Assembly (NCBI RefSeq): GCF_024970185.1
Contig: NZ_CP103965.1
Span: 1,298,001 to 1,362,000, forward strand
Length of the DNA stretch: 64,000 nucleotides
Reading direction: 5' to 3'
From: Pseudomonas sp. N3-W
GTDB lineage: Bacteria > Pseudomonadota > Gammaproteobacteria > Pseudomonadales > Pseudomonadaceae
Of this stretch, positions 34,680-51,185 are shown in pieces. Positions within the stretch are counted from its first letter, which is position 1; each line of letters starts with the position of its first letter. A model generated the notes under the pieces. That model was not told the origin of the DNA, made no database searches, and worked only from the letters and a program-made list of their open reading frames with translations. The position numbers and the translations under genes were made by a program.

Positions 34680-35627
34680 ATGAACCCGAATTTTCTAGAT
34701 TTCGAACAGCCGATCGCCGACCTGCAAGCCAAGATCGAAGAGTTGCGCTTGGTCGGTAACGACAATTCGCTGAATATCGGCGATGAGATCTCCCGCCTGC
34801 AGGACAAGAGCAACACGCTGACCGAAGACATCTTCGGCAAGCTGACCAGCTGGCAGATCGCACGTCTGGCGCGCCACCCGCGTCGTCCGTACACCCTGGA
34901 CTACATCGAACACATCTTTACCGAGTTCGATGAGTTGCACGGCGACCGTCACTTCTCCGACGACGCTGCCATCGTCGGTGGCATCGCCCGTCTGGACGAC
35001 CAGCCGGTAATGATCATCGGTCACCAGAAAGGCCGTGAAGTACGCGAGAAAGTTCGCCGCAACTTCGGTATGCCGCGCCCTGAAGGCTACCGCAAGGCGT
35101 GCCGCCTGATGGAAATGGCCGAGCGTTTCAAAATGCCGATCCTGACCTTCATCGACACCCCGGGCGCTTACCCGGGTATCGACGCTGAAGAGCGCAACCA
35201 GAGCGAAGCGATTGCCTGGAACCTGCGCGTCATGTCGCGTCTGAAGACGCCAATCATCGCCACCGTGATCGGTGAGGGTGGTTCTGGCGGTGCGTTGGCG
35301 ATTGGTGTCTGCGATCAGTTGAACATGCTGCAATATTCGACCTACGCGGTGATTTCGCCGGAAGGCTGCGCATCGATCCTGTGGAAGACCGCCGAGAAAG
35401 CACCGGATGCCGCTGAGGCGATGGGCATCACTGCCGAGCGCCTTAAAGGCCTGGGCATTGTGGACAAGGTGATCAGCGAGCCGCTGGGCGGCGCGCACCG
35501 TGATCCAGCCACTGCGGCGGCCTCGATCCGTGCCGAGCTGAGCTCGCAACTGGCGATGCTGAAGAAGTTCGACAACGATGCGCTGCTGGCCCGTCGTTAC
35601 GAGCGTCTGATGAGCTACGGTCTCTGA
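34680..35627 (+). CDS. accA: acetyl-CoA carboxylase carboxyltransferase alpha subunit
   Basis: Forms malonyl-CoA with AccD in the first step of fatty acid synthesis. [20 protein letters not shown] start; [16 protein letters not shown] and [18 protein letters not shown] are family motifs. 315 aa. ATG 34680 is chosen over an upstream in-frame start because homologues begin MNPNFLDFE. No strong Shine-Dalgarno is seen before it. The 152-base leader after dnaE contains CGACC repeats with no clear function. Confidence 0.97.
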   Translation: MNPNFLDFEQPIADLQAKIEELRLVGNDNSLNIGDEISRLQDKSNTLTEDIFGKLTSWQIARLARHPRRPYTLDYIEHIFTEFDELHGDRHFSDDAAIVGGIARLDDQPVMIIGHQKGREVREKVRRNFGMPRPEGYRKACRLMEMAERFKMPILTFIDTPGAYPGIDAEERNQSEAIAWNLRVMSRLKTPIIATVIGEGGSGGALAIGVCDQLNMLQYSTYAVISPEGCASILWKTAEKAPDAAEAMGITAERLKGLGIVDKVISEPLGGAHRDPATAAASIRAELSSQLAMLKKFDNDALLARRYERLMSYGL

Positions 35628-35660
35628 TCTGACGCTGCTTCGGCAAGCGACGCAAACCCA

Positions 35661-35750
35661 TGTGGGAGCGAGCTTGCTCGCGATAGCGGTATAACAGCCA
35701 ACGAGTGTGTTGAATGTTAAGCCGCCTTCGCGAGCAAGCTCGCTCCCACA
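35661..35750. repeat. REPIN between accA and tilS
   Basis: Arms TGTGGGAGCGAGCTTGCTCG and CGAGCAAGCTCGCTCCCACA enclose about 50 bases. Same subfamily as the copy near position 1000. It is the only REPIN in the 23 kb from 12.4 to 35.7 kb and its right end. Confidence 0.92.
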
Positions 35751-35774
35751 TTTGATTTGTGCAAAGGGAAAGAT

Positions 35775-37103
35775 ATGGATCAGCCTGCGATTGATTTGTC
35801 CTTAAGGCTTTTGCTGAATCTGAAGCCATGGCGCAACGCCGCAACCTGGCATATCGCCTTCTCCGGCGGCCTCGACTCCACGGTCCTGCTGCACTTGCTC
35901 GCAACACTTGCGAAAACCCATTCCCTGCCAGCGTTAAGCGCCATCCATGTCCATCACGGCCTTCAGGCTGTGGCCGATGCGTGGCCGCAACATTGTCAGT
36001 CCATCTGTGATGCGCTGGGTGTGCCGCTGAAGATCATTCGCGTTCAGGTCAAGCCGGGCGCCAGCCTGGAGCGCGCGGCCCGTGATGCTCGCTACGATGC
36101 CTTCAGGGCAGCAACCCAGGTTAATGAAATGCTGCTGACCGCGCAGCACCGTGACGATCAGGCCGAAACCCTGTTGTTTCGGCTTTTGCGCGGAGCGGGC
36201 GTCAGGGGGCTCTCGGGGATGCCGCAGCAGCGTGCCTTGGGCCGTGGTCATCTGCTACGCCCGTTGCTCGACGTCACCCGAGCAGAGCTTGAGGCCTATG
36301 CCGTCGAGCATCAGTTGCGCTGGATCGAAGACCCCTCCAATCAGGATCGGCAGTTCTCGCGCAATTACCTGCGTCATCAGGTATTTCCGGTGTTGGCCGA
36401 GCGCTGGCCGCAAGCCGTGGCGACCATGGCCCGTAGCGCTGCGCACCTGAGTGAGGCTCAAGAACTGCTCGATGAGCTGGCGCAAATCGATCTTGCTACC
36501 GCCAACAGCACCAGTGATTTCGATTGGCTGGGCGTGCCTTCCCTGGCGCTCGCGGCATTGGCGCAACGCTCGGCCGCACGCCAGCGCAATGCGTTGAGTC
36601 ACTGGCTGGCGACGCGCACACGGTTGCCGGACAGTGACCACTGGTCGGGTTGGGAAAATCTGCGCGATGCCGTGGGCGATGCTCGTCCGGTCTGGCGCCT
36701 GGCGGACGGCGAGCTGCATCGCGGCGGTGGACGAATCTGGTGGTTGTCGGGTGGCTGGCTTCGCGGTTTTTCGTCAGAGGTTGACTGGCCAGATCCGGCT
36801 CTACCGCTGCAATTGCCGGATAACGGCGTGCTCTCGATCAATGGGGCAATCCCCGTTGGCCCGCTGCACGTGCGCTATCGCACGGGAGGCGAAGTCATGA
36901 ATCTGCCTGATCGCGGACACCGCGATATGAAACGTTTGCTCAATGAGCGGGGTGTTCCTGGCTTCGTCCGTGGCAGATTGCCGCTGCTGTATCGCGGTGA
37001 GCAATTGCTGGCTGTGGCAGGCCTGCCGGGCTTGAACGGCAGTGCGACGGACGGCTGGGTTTTACAATGGGTGCCACCAAGCGAAGATCAAGGTTTGAGC
37101 TGA
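35775..37103 (+). CDS. tilS: tRNA(Ile)-lysidine synthase TilS
   Basis: Adds lysine to C34 of the CAU-anticodon isoleucine tRNA, switching it to read AUA. PP-loop FSGGLDSTVLLHLLA near residue 28; HVHHGLQ and TAQHRDDQAETLLFRLLRG follow; C-terminal TilS domain. 442 aa from ATG 35775 (AAGGGAAAGAT upstream). An in-frame start six codons earlier is weaker. Confidence 0.96.
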   Translation: MDQPAIDLSLRLLLNLKPWRNAATWHIAFSGGLDSTVLLHLLATLAKTHSLPALSAIHVHHGLQAVADAWPQHCQSICDALGVPLKIIRVQVKPGASLERAARDARYDAFRAATQVNEMLLTAQHRDDQAETLLFRLLRGAGVRGLSGMPQQRALGRGHLLRPLLDVTRAELEAYAVEHQLRWIEDPSNQDRQFSRNYLRHQVFPVLAERWPQAVATMARSAAHLSEAQELLDELAQIDLATANSTSDFDWLGVPSLALAALAQRSAARQRNALSHWLATRTRLPDSDHWSGWENLRDAVGDARPVWRLADGELHRGGGRIWWLSGGWLRGFSSEVDWPDPALPLQLPDNGVLSINGAIPVGPLHVRYRTGGEVMNLPDRGHRDMKRLLNERGVPGFVRGRLPLLYRGEQLLAVAGLPGLNGSATDGWVLQWVPPSEDQGLS

Positions 37104-39861
<2,758 letters not shown>

Positions 39862-39966
39862 ACCTCAATTCTCCGGTAAAGTACCGCACGATTTGTTGCT
39901 CAGGCCCGCGGGCCTGAGCCCTATCGTCCGCAAGTCTGCCCGCTGCACACCACTTGCCGACGGTAA

Positions 39967-41307
<1,341 letters not shown>

Positions 41308-41479
41308 TTTGTACGTGGTAAAAAAGACAGCAGATAGTGTCAAAAAAATCGCTACAACGATGAATTTGCCACTAATCTGATGCCTTATAAGCACAAGCCT
41401 GGGTCTTCCAGGCTTCGTGCTATCAGAAGCTTCAAAGTTTTGGCATGGCTGTCTTTTTTCACTGGATACCTGATATTCG

Positions 41480-41758
41480 ATGCGCAGTCCCAATTGGTTG
41501 TTTCTCGTCTTGCTCTTGCTGCTGGCTGGCCTGCAGTACCGCCTGTGGGTAGGTAATGGCAGTCTGGCGCAAGTGGCTGAACTGACGCAGCAGATTGCCG
41601 AGCAACACGCTGAAAACGAGGCGTTGCTGGAGCGCAATCGGGTCATGGACGCTGAAGTCAGCGAGCTGAAAAAAGGCATGGAGACCGTTGAAGAACGGGC
41701 TCGTCATGAGCTGGGCATGGTCAAGGACGGTGAAACCCTTTACCAGCTGGCGCAATGA
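41480..41758 (+). CDS. ftsB: cell division protein FtsB
   Basis: Small bitopic divisome protein that bridges FtsL and FtsQ. One N-terminal membrane helix (NWLFLVLLLLLAGLQYRLWV) and a periplasmic coiled coil (ELTQQIAEQHAENEALLERN). 92 aa. Stop overlaps ispD by four bases, the conserved ftsB-ispD pair. The 172-base gap from eno is AT-rich and contains a long hairpin (41391-41420) without a U-tract. Confidence 0.94.
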   Translation: MRSPNWLFLVLLLLLAGLQYRLWVGNGSLAQVAELTQQIAEQHAENEALLERNRVMDAEVSELKKGMETVEERARHELGMVKDGETLYQLAQ

Positions 41759-42462
41759 TCCAGTCGTTACCGGCCTTCTGGGCCGTGATTCCTGCCGCGG
41801 GCGTCGGTGCCCGTATGGCTGCGGACCGTCCCAAGCAATACTTGCAACTGGGCGGGCGCACAATTCTCGAACACAGCCTTGGCTGTTTCCTTGATCATCC
41901 TGCCCTTAAGGGGTTGGTGGTCAGTCTGGCTGTCGATGATCCTTATTGGCCGAACCTGGCGTGTGCCACGGATCCGCGTATTCAGCGGGTCGAGGGCGGT
42001 GCCGAGCGTTCCGGGTCGGTGCTCAATGCCTTGCTGTATCTGCATGCACTGGGTGCTGATGATGAAGATTGGGTGTTGGTTCACGATGCGGCACGGCCGA
42101 ATCTGTCCCGCGATGATCTCGATAAATTACTCGGTGAACTGGCGGATGATCCGGTTGGCGGCTTGCTGGCAGTGCCTGCACGCGATACGTTGAAACGGGT
42201 CGACAAGCACGGCCGTGTGGTTGAAACCGTGGATCGCAGCGTGATCTGGCAGGCGTATACGCCACAGATGTTTCGTCTTGGCGCCCTGCACCGGGCATTG
42301 GCTGACAGTCTGGTAGCGGATGCCGTCATTACTGACGAAGCGTCGGCCATGGAGTGGTCAGGTTTGGCGCCGCGACTGATCGAAGGGCGATCCGACAACC
42401 TCAAGGTGACTCGCCCTGAGGACCTGGAATGGTTGCGGCAGCGCTGGACCAACCGCCGCTGA
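41755..42462 (+). CDS. ispD: 2-C-methyl-D-erythritol 4-phosphate cytidylyltransferase
   Basis: Third MEP-pathway step. AVIPAAGVGARMAADRPKQYLQL is split by the CTP-binding loop (AAGVGARMAADRPKQY); VLVHDAARPNLS and ITDEASAMEW are family motifs. 235 aa. Coupled to ftsB. Confidence 0.96.
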   Translation: MIQSLPAFWAVIPAAGVGARMAADRPKQYLQLGGRTILEHSLGCFLDHPALKGLVVSLAVDDPYWPNLACATDPRIQRVEGGAERSGSVLNALLYLHALGADDEDWVLVHDAARPNLSRDDLDKLLGELADDPVGGLLAVPARDTLKRVDKHGRVVETVDRSVIWQAYTPQMFRLGALHRALADSLVADAVITDEASAMEWSGLAPRLIEGRSDNLKVTRPEDLEWLRQRWTNRR

Positions 42463-42489
42463 TTGACATTGTTTGTGCGTTGCCCCAAT

Positions 42490-42570
42490 CGCGAGCAAGC
42501 TCGCTCCCACATTAGATCCAGGGTGTTCACAAATAATGTGTTCACAGATGATCAAATGTGGGAGCGATAG
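42490..42570. repeat. pair of REP sequences in outward orientation, one decayed
   Basis: The left element GCGAGCAAGCTCGCTCCCAC is complete and reads leftward; the right element ATGTGGGAGCGATAGCG is truncated. Their order is the reverse of the other six pairs (stem ends meet in the middle), so this is not a normal REPIN. Between them TGTTCACA occurs twice. Confidence 0.8.
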
Positions 42571-42616
42571 CGCTGGTTCAGGCTGCGCATAAGTTGCTGA
42601 TCGATACAGGCAGGTC

Positions 42617-43513
42617 CTAACTCCGATACTCCGGCCTTTCAGCCAACCCACCCTTCAAAAAATCCACCAACTTGCGCACCTTCGGCGACAGATGCCGTTG
42701 CTGCGGATACAGCGCCCACACCGCCGTATTCGGCGGCTGATGCGCATCCAGCAACGAAATCAGTGCACCACTGTTCAAGTGCTCCAGAACGTAATAGTCC
42801 GGCAGTTGGCACAAACCGGCCCCCTGTAACGCCGCATCCAGCACCGCTTGCCCACTGTTGCAGCGCCAGTTTCCCTGCACTCGCTGGGAAAACTCCTTCC
42901 CATTTTGCTCCAGCTGCCAGATGTCCGAACTGCCGATCAGGCAGTTATGCCGGCTCAGTTCCGACAAGCTGTGTGGGCGGCCATACCTTTCCACGTAGGA
43001 CGATGACGCGCACACGTACATGCGTCGTGGCGCAAGACGGGTCGCGACCAGCCGCGAGTCCTGAAGCCTGCCGAGGCGAATCGCCAAGTCCAGGCCTTCA
43101 TGCACGAGGTCCAGCGTGCGGTTGCTCAGTTCGATATCGACACGCAGTTGTGGATACAACCCCATGAACCGGGTCACCAGCGGCACGATGAATCGCTCGC
43201 CGTAAGCCACGGCACAGGTCATGCGCAGCATGCCTTTGGGTTCGCTGGTCAGGTCCCCGACAGCACGCAGCGCTTCTTCGCGGCCATCCTGCAACCGTTG
43301 ACAGTGTTGCAAAAACGTCTGCCCCGCCTCGGTCAGGGTGACTCGGCGGGTGCTGCGGTACAGCAAGCGGGTTTGTAGGCGCTCTTCCAGGCGTACGATT
43401 TGTCGACTGACGTGAGAGGAAGAAACCCCAAGACGTTCAGCCGCTGCGGTGAACTGACTGCACTCGGCGACGGCGACGAACTCGTCGATGCCTTCCCAGC
43501 GATTTTCGGACAT
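42617..43513 (-). CDS. LysR-family transcriptional regulator
   Basis: N-terminal winged helix-turn-helix (AAAERLGVSSSHVSRQIVRLE near residues 22-42, here without the full stretch as a motif claim) and a LysR substrate-binding domain (residues 90-290). 298 aa from ATG 43513; the open frame continues upstream into the shared intergenic region. Divergent from frmA with 108 bases between starts, so it may regulate the formaldehyde genes; this is inference from layout. It resembles the AaeR/DsdC-like clade that carries a VSSSHVSR recognition helix. Confidence 0.9.
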   Translation of the reverse strand: MSENRWEGIDEFVAVAECSQFTAAAERLGVSSSHVSRQIVRLEERLQTRLLYRSTRRVTLTEAGQTFLQHCQRLQDGREEALRAVGDLTSEPKGMLRMTCAVAYGERFIVPLVTRFMGLYPQLRVDIELSNRTLDLVHEGLDLAIRLGRLQDSRLVATRLAPRRMYVCASSSYVERYGRPHSLSELSRHNCLIGSSDIWQLEQNGKEFSQRVQGNWRCNSGQAVLDAALQGAGLCQLPDYYVLEHLNSGALISLLDAHQPPNTAVWALYPQQRHLSPKVRKLVDFLKGGLAERPEYRS

Positions 43514-43540
43514 GAAAGGATTATCCCTGTACGGCAATAA

Positions 43541-44734
<1,194 letters not shown>

Positions 44735-44742
44735 GGTCCGTC

Positions 44743-45588
44743 ATGAACCTGGAAAACATCTCCTGCCAGAAAAGTTTTGGCGGCTGGCACAAGCGCTACC
44801 GCCATCGCTCCAACGTGCTCGGCTGCGACATGGTGTTTGCCGTGTACCTGCCGCCGCAAGCGGAGCAGGGCGGCAAGCTGCCCGTGCTGTATTGGCTGTC
44901 CGGCCTGACCTGCACCGACGAGAACTTCATGCACAAGGCCGGTGCCCTGCGCATGGCTGCCGAGCTGGGACTGATCATTGTGGCGCCGGACACCAGCCCG
45001 CGCGGCGCCGATGTACCGGGTGACCCGGACGGCGCCTGGGACTTCGGCCTCGGTGCCGGGTTTTATCTGAATGCCACGCAGGAACCGTGGTCGCGGCATT
45101 ATCGGATGCATGACTACGTCGTGCAGGAATTACCGGCATTGGTCGAAGCACATTTCCCTGCGTCGGACAAACGCGGCATCAGCGGTCATTCCATGGGCGG
45201 CCACGGCGCGCTGGTCTGCGCCTTGCGCAATCCGGGCCGCTATCAGTCGGTGTCGGCGTTTTCGCCAATCAACAATCCGATGGATTGCCCATGGGGGCAG
45301 AAGGCCTTCTCCCGCTATCTGGGCGAAGAGCGATCAAAATGGCGGGAGTGGGATGCCTGTGCATTGATCGCCGAGGCCAGTGAAAAGCTGCCGTTGCTGG
45401 TGGATCAAGGTGATCGCGACGATTTCCTTGCCACCCAACTCAAGCCCGAAGCCCTGCAACAAGCGGCAAAACAGGCAGGCCACCCGTTGACCTTGCGTTT
45501 GCAACCGGGCTACGACCACAGCTATTTCTTCATCGCCAGCTTCATCGACGACCACTTGCAGCATCACGGGCGAGCCCTAGGGCTCTAA
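44743..45588 (+). CDS. fghA: S-formylglutathione hydrolase
   Basis: Releases formate and glutathione from S-formylglutathione, completing formaldehyde detoxification begun by FrmA. Esterase fold with nucleophile elbow [13 protein letters not shown], oxyanion-side motif [13 protein letters not shown] and C-terminal catalytic histidine in GYDHSYFF. 281 aa. Operon with frmA. Confidence 0.96.
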   Translation: MNLENISCQKSFGGWHKRYRHRSNVLGCDMVFAVYLPPQAEQGGKLPVLYWLSGLTCTDENFMHKAGALRMAAELGLIIVAPDTSPRGADVPGDPDGAWDFGLGAGFYLNATQEPWSRHYRMHDYVVQELPALVEAHFPASDKRGISGHSMGGHGALVCALRNPGRYQSVSAFSPINNPMDCPWGQKAFSRYLGEERSKWREWDACALIAEASEKLPLLVDQGDRDDFLATQLKPEALQQAAKQAGHPLTLRLQPGYDHSYFFIASFIDDHLQHHGRALGL

Positions 45589-45601
45589 TGCAGGTAGAAT
45601 C

Positions 45602-45631
45602 ACGCCCTGACAAAAATCGGGGCGTTTTTTT
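45602..45631 (+). terminator. intrinsic terminator directly abutting the ispF start
   Basis: Stem ACGCCC/GGGCGT with a 12-base loop, then seven T residues running straight into the ispF ATG at 45632. It should end the frmA-fghA message. Confidence 0.8.
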
Positions 45632-46105
45632 ATGCGTATTGGCCACGGCTATGATGTGCACCGTTTCGCTGAAGGCGATTTCATTACTCTGGGCGGGGTG
45701 CAGATTGCACACAGCTTCGGGCTGCTCGCTCATTCCGACGGTGACGTCCTGCTGCACGCCTTGAGCGATGCCTTGCTTGGCGCTGCCGCGCTGGGTGATA
45801 TCGGCAAGCATTTCCCGGACACCGACCCGCAATTCAAGGGCGCCGACAGCCGTGTGCTGTTGCGTCACGTCGTCGCATTGATCCACGCCAAGGGCTGGAA
45901 AATCGGCAACGTCGACAACACCATCGTCGCCCAGGCGCCGAAAATGGCCCCGCATATCGAATCGATGCGCGCGCTGATTGCCGCGGATCTTCAAGTTGAG
46001 TTGGATCAAGTGAACGTGAAAGCAACCACCACCGAGAAGCTGGGCTTTGTCGGGCGCGAAGAAGGCATTGCCGTGCACTCCGTTGCCTTGTTGCTGCGCT
46101 CATGA
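45632..46105 (+). CDS. ispF: 2-C-methyl-D-erythritol 2,4-cyclodiphosphate synthase
   Basis: Fifth MEP-pathway step. [16 protein letters not shown] holds zinc ligands D and [21 protein letters not shown] and [19 protein letters not shown] are family signatures. 157 aa. No Shine-Dalgarno is present: the bases before ATG are the T-run of a terminator, which is unusual. Stop overlaps truD by four bases. Confidence 0.96.
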   Translation: MRIGHGYDVHRFAEGDFITLGGVQIAHSFGLLAHSDGDVLLHALSDALLGAAALGDIGKHFPDTDPQFKGADSRVLLRHVVALIHAKGWKIGNVDNTIVAQAPKMAPHIESMRALIAADLQVELDQVNVKATTTEKLGFVGREEGIAVHSVALLLRS

Positions 46106-47147
46106 ACGAAGCGCAATTGCTCGGCCCGCGCGCCTATGGCGCAGCCCTCGGCACCGCCGTGCTGAAGGCCACGGCGGAAGACTTTCAGGTGGACGAAGTA
46201 CTCAACATCCCACTTAGCGGCGATGGTGAACACCTGTGGATCTGGGTGGAAAAACGCGGATTGAACACCGAAGAGGCCGCCCGGCGGATTGCCAAGGCAG
46301 CCGGCGTGCCGCTGCGCACCGTCAGTTATGCAGGCCTCAAGGATCGTCAGGCGCTGACCCGTCAGTGGTTCAGCGTGCAATTGCCGGGCAAGGCGGACCC
46401 TGATCTGTCGGCGGCGGAAAACGACACGCTGAAGATCCTCAAGACTGGTCGCCACAAGCGCAAGTTGCAGCGTGGTGCACACTCGGCCAACGGTTTTACC
46501 CTGCGCCTGACCGGGTTCGCCGGTGACAAGGCGGCTATCGAAGAGCGCCTGCAACTGATCGCCAAACAGGGCATTCCCAACTATTTCGGTACTCAGCGTT
46601 TTGGCTTCGACGGCGGCAACGTCGTCGATGCCCGAGCCTGGGCTGCCCGCAAAGCCTTGCCGGAGCAACGCAACGTGCGTTCGCGCCTGCTGTCCACTGC
46701 TCGCAGTTTTCTGTTCAATCAGGTGTTGGCGGCTCGCGTTGCTGATGGCACCTGGCAGCGGGCTCAGGTGGGCGATTTACTGGCTTTCACCGACAGCCGC
46801 AGTTTCTTTCCCGCGGGCGAAGCTGAATGCAGCGATCCTCGGCTGGCGATTCTCGACCTGCACCCGACCGGGCCGCAGTGGGGTGAAGGTGACTCGCCGA
46901 CGGCGGGGGCTGTCCATGAACTGGAGCAGTCAATCGCTGCGCGCGAAGCGGATTTGCGTGATTGGCTGATTAACGCCGGTATGAGCCACGAACGTCGCAT
47001 CCTGCGGCTGCCCATTGGCGGGTTGACGTGGCATTATCCCGAGCCTGACATTCTGCAATTGGAATTCGTCCTGCCGGCCGGATGCTTTGCCACCGTATTG
47101 GTGCGTGAGCTCGTGGATCTGGTGTCGGTGGGGCAAACGGACAGCCC

Positions 47148-47160
<13 letters not shown>
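46102..47160 (+). CDS. truD: tRNA pseudouridine(13) synthase TruD
   Basis: Makes pseudouridine 13 in tRNA-Glu. [16 protein letters not shown] includes the catalytic aspartate; [15 protein letters not shown] is the other family motif; TRUD insertion domain in the middle. 352 aa. Coupled to ispF and overlapping surE by 13 bases. Confidence 0.96.
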
Positions 47161-48574
<1,414 letters not shown>

Positions 48575-48785
48575 GCATTTGTTTTCGCGGGCTGAATTCT
48601 CTTCGATTGGCCGGGTCTTACAGCGGCATCGATTGCTTGAACAGGACACATCATCCGTTGGCAAACGTGTGCGCGAAGCGATTTCGCTTCATTAAAGGTA
48701 AAGCCGGCACAGCCCGTTATACTTGCGACATTTCACGCCGATTTACGGCAATCCACATTTTCAGCCACCACAAAGGGAGCGGCGG

Positions 48786-49655
48786 GTGAGTCTCACAGTC
48801 ATTGCGCAGCGTATGGGTACAACGAGCTTTCAGCGCCTGGTGACTGGCCTTGTCTTGAGCACCTTGCTGGTCGGTTGTTCCAGCAACAAATCGAGTGACG
48901 TGCGCGTCGTCGATCGCAACAATGCCGCGGCCCAGCGTCCGGCAGTGACGACGGGCCAGTACGTCGTACGACCTAAGGACACGATGTTCTCCATCGCCTT
49001 CCGTTACGGATGGGATTACAAGGCTCTGGCGGCGCGGAACAACATTCCTGCGCCGTACACGATCCATCCGGGTCAGACGATTCGCTTCGATGGCCGTACC
49101 GGTTCAACGGCTACGACCGTAGCCGGTTCGTCCGATTCAACGCCTTCGTCGTCGCTCAAAACCACGATAATCCGGCGTCAGGCGAACGGTACAACCACCA
49201 GCTCGTCGACCAGTACGGCGGCTGTTGCACCGTCCGTCGCCAACAAGTCAGCCCCCGCACCATTGCCTCCAGCCGGCCCGGCCCCGACCGGCTGGGGATG
49301 GCCTTCTAATGGCATTCTTATTGGAAAATTCTCTTCAAACGGTAGTTTGAATAAAGGAATTGATATCGCCGGGGATTTGGGACAGCCTGTTTTAGCTGCG
49401 TCTGATGGGACGGTGGTATACGCCGGGAGTGGCTTAAGGGGCTACGGCGAATTAGTCATCATCAAACACAGCGATACCTACGTCAGCGCCTACGGTCACA
49501 ACCGCAGGCTTTTGGTTCGGGAGGGGCAGCAGGTCAAAGTCGGACAGACAATTGCCGAAATGGGGTCAACGGGTACAGACCGGGTGAAACTGCATTTTGA
49601 GATTCGCCGACAAGGTAAGCCTGTAGATCCGCTGCAATTCCTGCCACGTCGTTGA
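48786..49655 (+). CDS. nlpD: lipoprotein NlpD (LysM plus degenerate M23 domain)
   Basis: Outer-membrane lipoprotein that activates an AmiC-type amidase at the septum. Lipobox LSTLLVGC about 30 residues in; LysM peptidoglycan-binding domain YVVRPKDTMFSIAFRYGW; Ser/Thr/Pro-rich linker; C-terminal M23 domain. The usual first zinc-ligand motif HxGxD reads NKGID here, so the domain should lack protease activity, as in E. coli NlpD. Start is GTG 48786 after AAAGGGAGCGGCGG; 21 upstream in-frame codons are not family-like. An AT-rich stretch (about 49310-49440) inside the gene may hold the rpoS promoter. Confidence 0.94.
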   Translation: MSLTVIAQRMGTTSFQRLVTGLVLSTLLVGCSSNKSSDVRVVDRNNAAAQRPAVTTGQYVVRPKDTMFSIAFRYGWDYKALAARNNIPAPYTIHPGQTIRFDGRTGSTATTVAGSSDSTPSSSLKTTIIRRQANGTTTSSSTSTAAVAPSVANKSAPAPLPPAGPAPTGWGWPSNGILIGKFSSNGSLNKGIDIAGDLGQPVLAASDGTVVYAGSGLRGYGELVIIKHSDTYVSAYGHNRRLLVREGQQVKVGQTIAEMGSTGTDRVKLHFEIRRQGKPVDPLQFLPRR

Positions 49656-49760
49656 TTTGTTGTCAGCCTGTTCCGTCACGTAGAGGGAACAGGCTTCAGC
49701 GTTGCCAAGGATAAAGGCGCCGCTTGAGCTTGAGGTCGAACTCACCAAAGGACTATAACA

Positions 49761-50768
49761 ATGGCTCTCAGTAAAGAAGTGCCGGAGTTTGACATCGACG
49801 ATGAGGTTCTCCTTATGGAGACCGGCATCGCTACGGATTCGATGTCGAATGATGAAGGGGCTGCACCACCTTCTGTTCGCGCCAAATCCAAACACTCCGC
49901 TTCTCTAAAGCAACACAAGTACATTGACTACACGCGGGCACTCGACGCCACGCAGTTGTATCTCAATGAAATCGGCTTTTCCCCGCTGCTCTCCCCCGAA
50001 GAAGAAGTTCATTTTGCGCGACTGTCGCAAAGTGGCGATCCGGCTGGGCGCAAGCGCATGATTGAAAGTAACCTGCGGCTGGTGGTTAAAATCGCCCGGC
50101 GTTACGTCAATCGTGGCCTGTCGCTGCTGGACTTGATCGAAGAGGGCAACCTGGGCCTGATCCGGGCGGTGGAAAAGTTCGACCCCGAGCGTGGCTTCCG
50201 CTTTTCGACCTACGCGACCTGGTGGATTCGTCAGACCATCGAGCGTGCGATCATGAATCAGACCCGGACCATCCGGTTGCCGATCCATGTGGTCAAGGAG
50301 CTTAACGTGTACCTGCGGGCTGCACGGGAGCTGACACAAAAGCTCGATCACGAACCCTCACCTGAAGAAATCGCCAACCTGCTGGAAAAACCGGTAGGCG
50401 AGGTCAAGCGCATGCTTGGCCTCAACGAGCGGGTTTCTTCGGTCGACGTGTCCCTGGGCCCGGATTCGGATAAAACCCTGCTGGACACCCTTACCGACGA
50501 CCGTCCGACCGATCCCTGTGAGCTGCTGCAGGACGACGACTTGTCCCAGAGCATCGATCAGTGGCTGTCGGAGCTGACCGACAAGCAGCGTGAGGTGGTG
50601 ATACGCCGCTTCGGTCTGCGTGGCCATGAGAGTAGCACCCTGGAAGACGTAGGCCTGGAAATCGGTCTGACCCGGGAACGGGTACGGCAGATTCAGGTTG
50701 AAGGCCTCAAACGGCTTCGGGAGATTCTCGAGAAAAACGGCCTGTCGAGTGAGTCGCTGTTTCAATAA
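49761..50768 (+). CDS. rpoS: RNA polymerase sigma factor RpoS
   Basis: Stationary-phase and stress sigma factor. Region 1.2 ([20 protein letters not shown]), region 2 with [20 protein letters not shown] and [15 protein letters not shown], region 3, and region 4 helix-turn-helix [20 protein letters not shown]. 335 aa, full length and intact. AAAGGACTATAACA precedes ATG. In this genus its output is also tuned by the Gac/Rsm system, one of whose RNAs is encoded just downstream. Confidence 0.98.
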   Translation: MALSKEVPEFDIDDEVLLMETGIATDSMSNDEGAAPPSVRAKSKHSASLKQHKYIDYTRALDATQLYLNEIGFSPLLSPEEEVHFARLSQSGDPAGRKRMIESNLRLVVKIARRYVNRGLSLLDLIEEGNLGLIRAVEKFDPERGFRFSTYATWWIRQTIERAIMNQTRTIRLPIHVVKELNVYLRAARELTQKLDHEPSPEEIANLLEKPVGEVKRMLGLNERVSSVDVSLGPDSDKTLLDTLTDDRPTDPCELLQDDDLSQSIDQWLSELTDKQREVVIRRFGLRGHESSTLEDVGLEIGLTRERVRQIQVEGLKRLREILEKNGLSSESLFQ

Positions 50769-50789
50769 AGCACTCGCTTGAGTTGTCAC

Positions 50790-50817
50790 AAAAAGCCCCG
50801 ACCAGTCGGGGCTTTTT
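50790..50817 (+). terminator. intrinsic terminator of rpoS
   Basis: Perfect stem AAAAAGCCCCGAC/GTCGGGGCTTTTT with a 2-base apical gap, 22 bases after the stop codon. Confidence 0.9.
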
Positions 50818-50866
50818 GCTGTCGGTTTGAAACGTAGGACGTCGCCTCAAGTTTGTAGTCTCGCGT

Positions 50867-50884
50867 TGTAAGTCTTTGCTTACT
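50867..50884 (+). promoter_or_regulatory. GacA upstream activating sequence of rsmZ
   Basis: TGTAAGTCTTTGCTTACT matches the known GacA site TGTAAG-N6-CTTACA at all but the last base. It lies about 190 bases before the rsmZ start, as described for fluorescent pseudomonads, with an AT-rich stretch between. Another GTAAG at 50890-50894 makes a second, overlapping inverted repeat with the CTTAC half. Confidence 0.85.
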
Positions 50885-51056
50885 CTTTCGTAAGTGTTCG
50901 CTATTTTTACTTGTTGGCAGTCGTCTATTTTGGCTGTGGGTAAGTTTTATCTAATTGATTTATATTGATATTTTTCAATATTAACGACGTATGACAGGCG
51001 ATTCCGGCGGTCCGGGGTGATTGCGCTCGGCAGGGAACTCTTTAGTATCAGCACTG

Positions 51057-51185
51057 TGTCGACGGATAGACACGCCCTTCAAGGAAGAGGGGAAAGGACA
51101 TCGCAGGATGCGGTTCATCAGGACGATGAAAAGGAATAAAGGGAATAGGGAAAAATGTGGGCGGGTCAAACCGCCCCTTTTTTTT
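51057..51185 (+). ncRNA. rsmZ: small regulatory RNA RsmZ
   Basis: Gac-controlled RNA that sequesters the translational repressors RsmA/RsmE. It begins TGTCGACGGATAGACA, a hairpin exposing GGA in its loop, as in the P. fluorescens RNA; about eight GGA motifs follow (e.g. AAGGAAG, AAAGGACA, CAGGATG, CAGGACG, AAGGAAT, GGGAAT). It ends with terminator GGGCGG/CCGCCC (51159-51176) and nine T. Promoter candidate TTGCGC (51021-51026), 16 bases, TAGTAT (51043-51048). The place between rpoS and fdxA is diagnostic for rsmZ. The exact 5' end may differ by a few bases. Confidence 0.9.
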
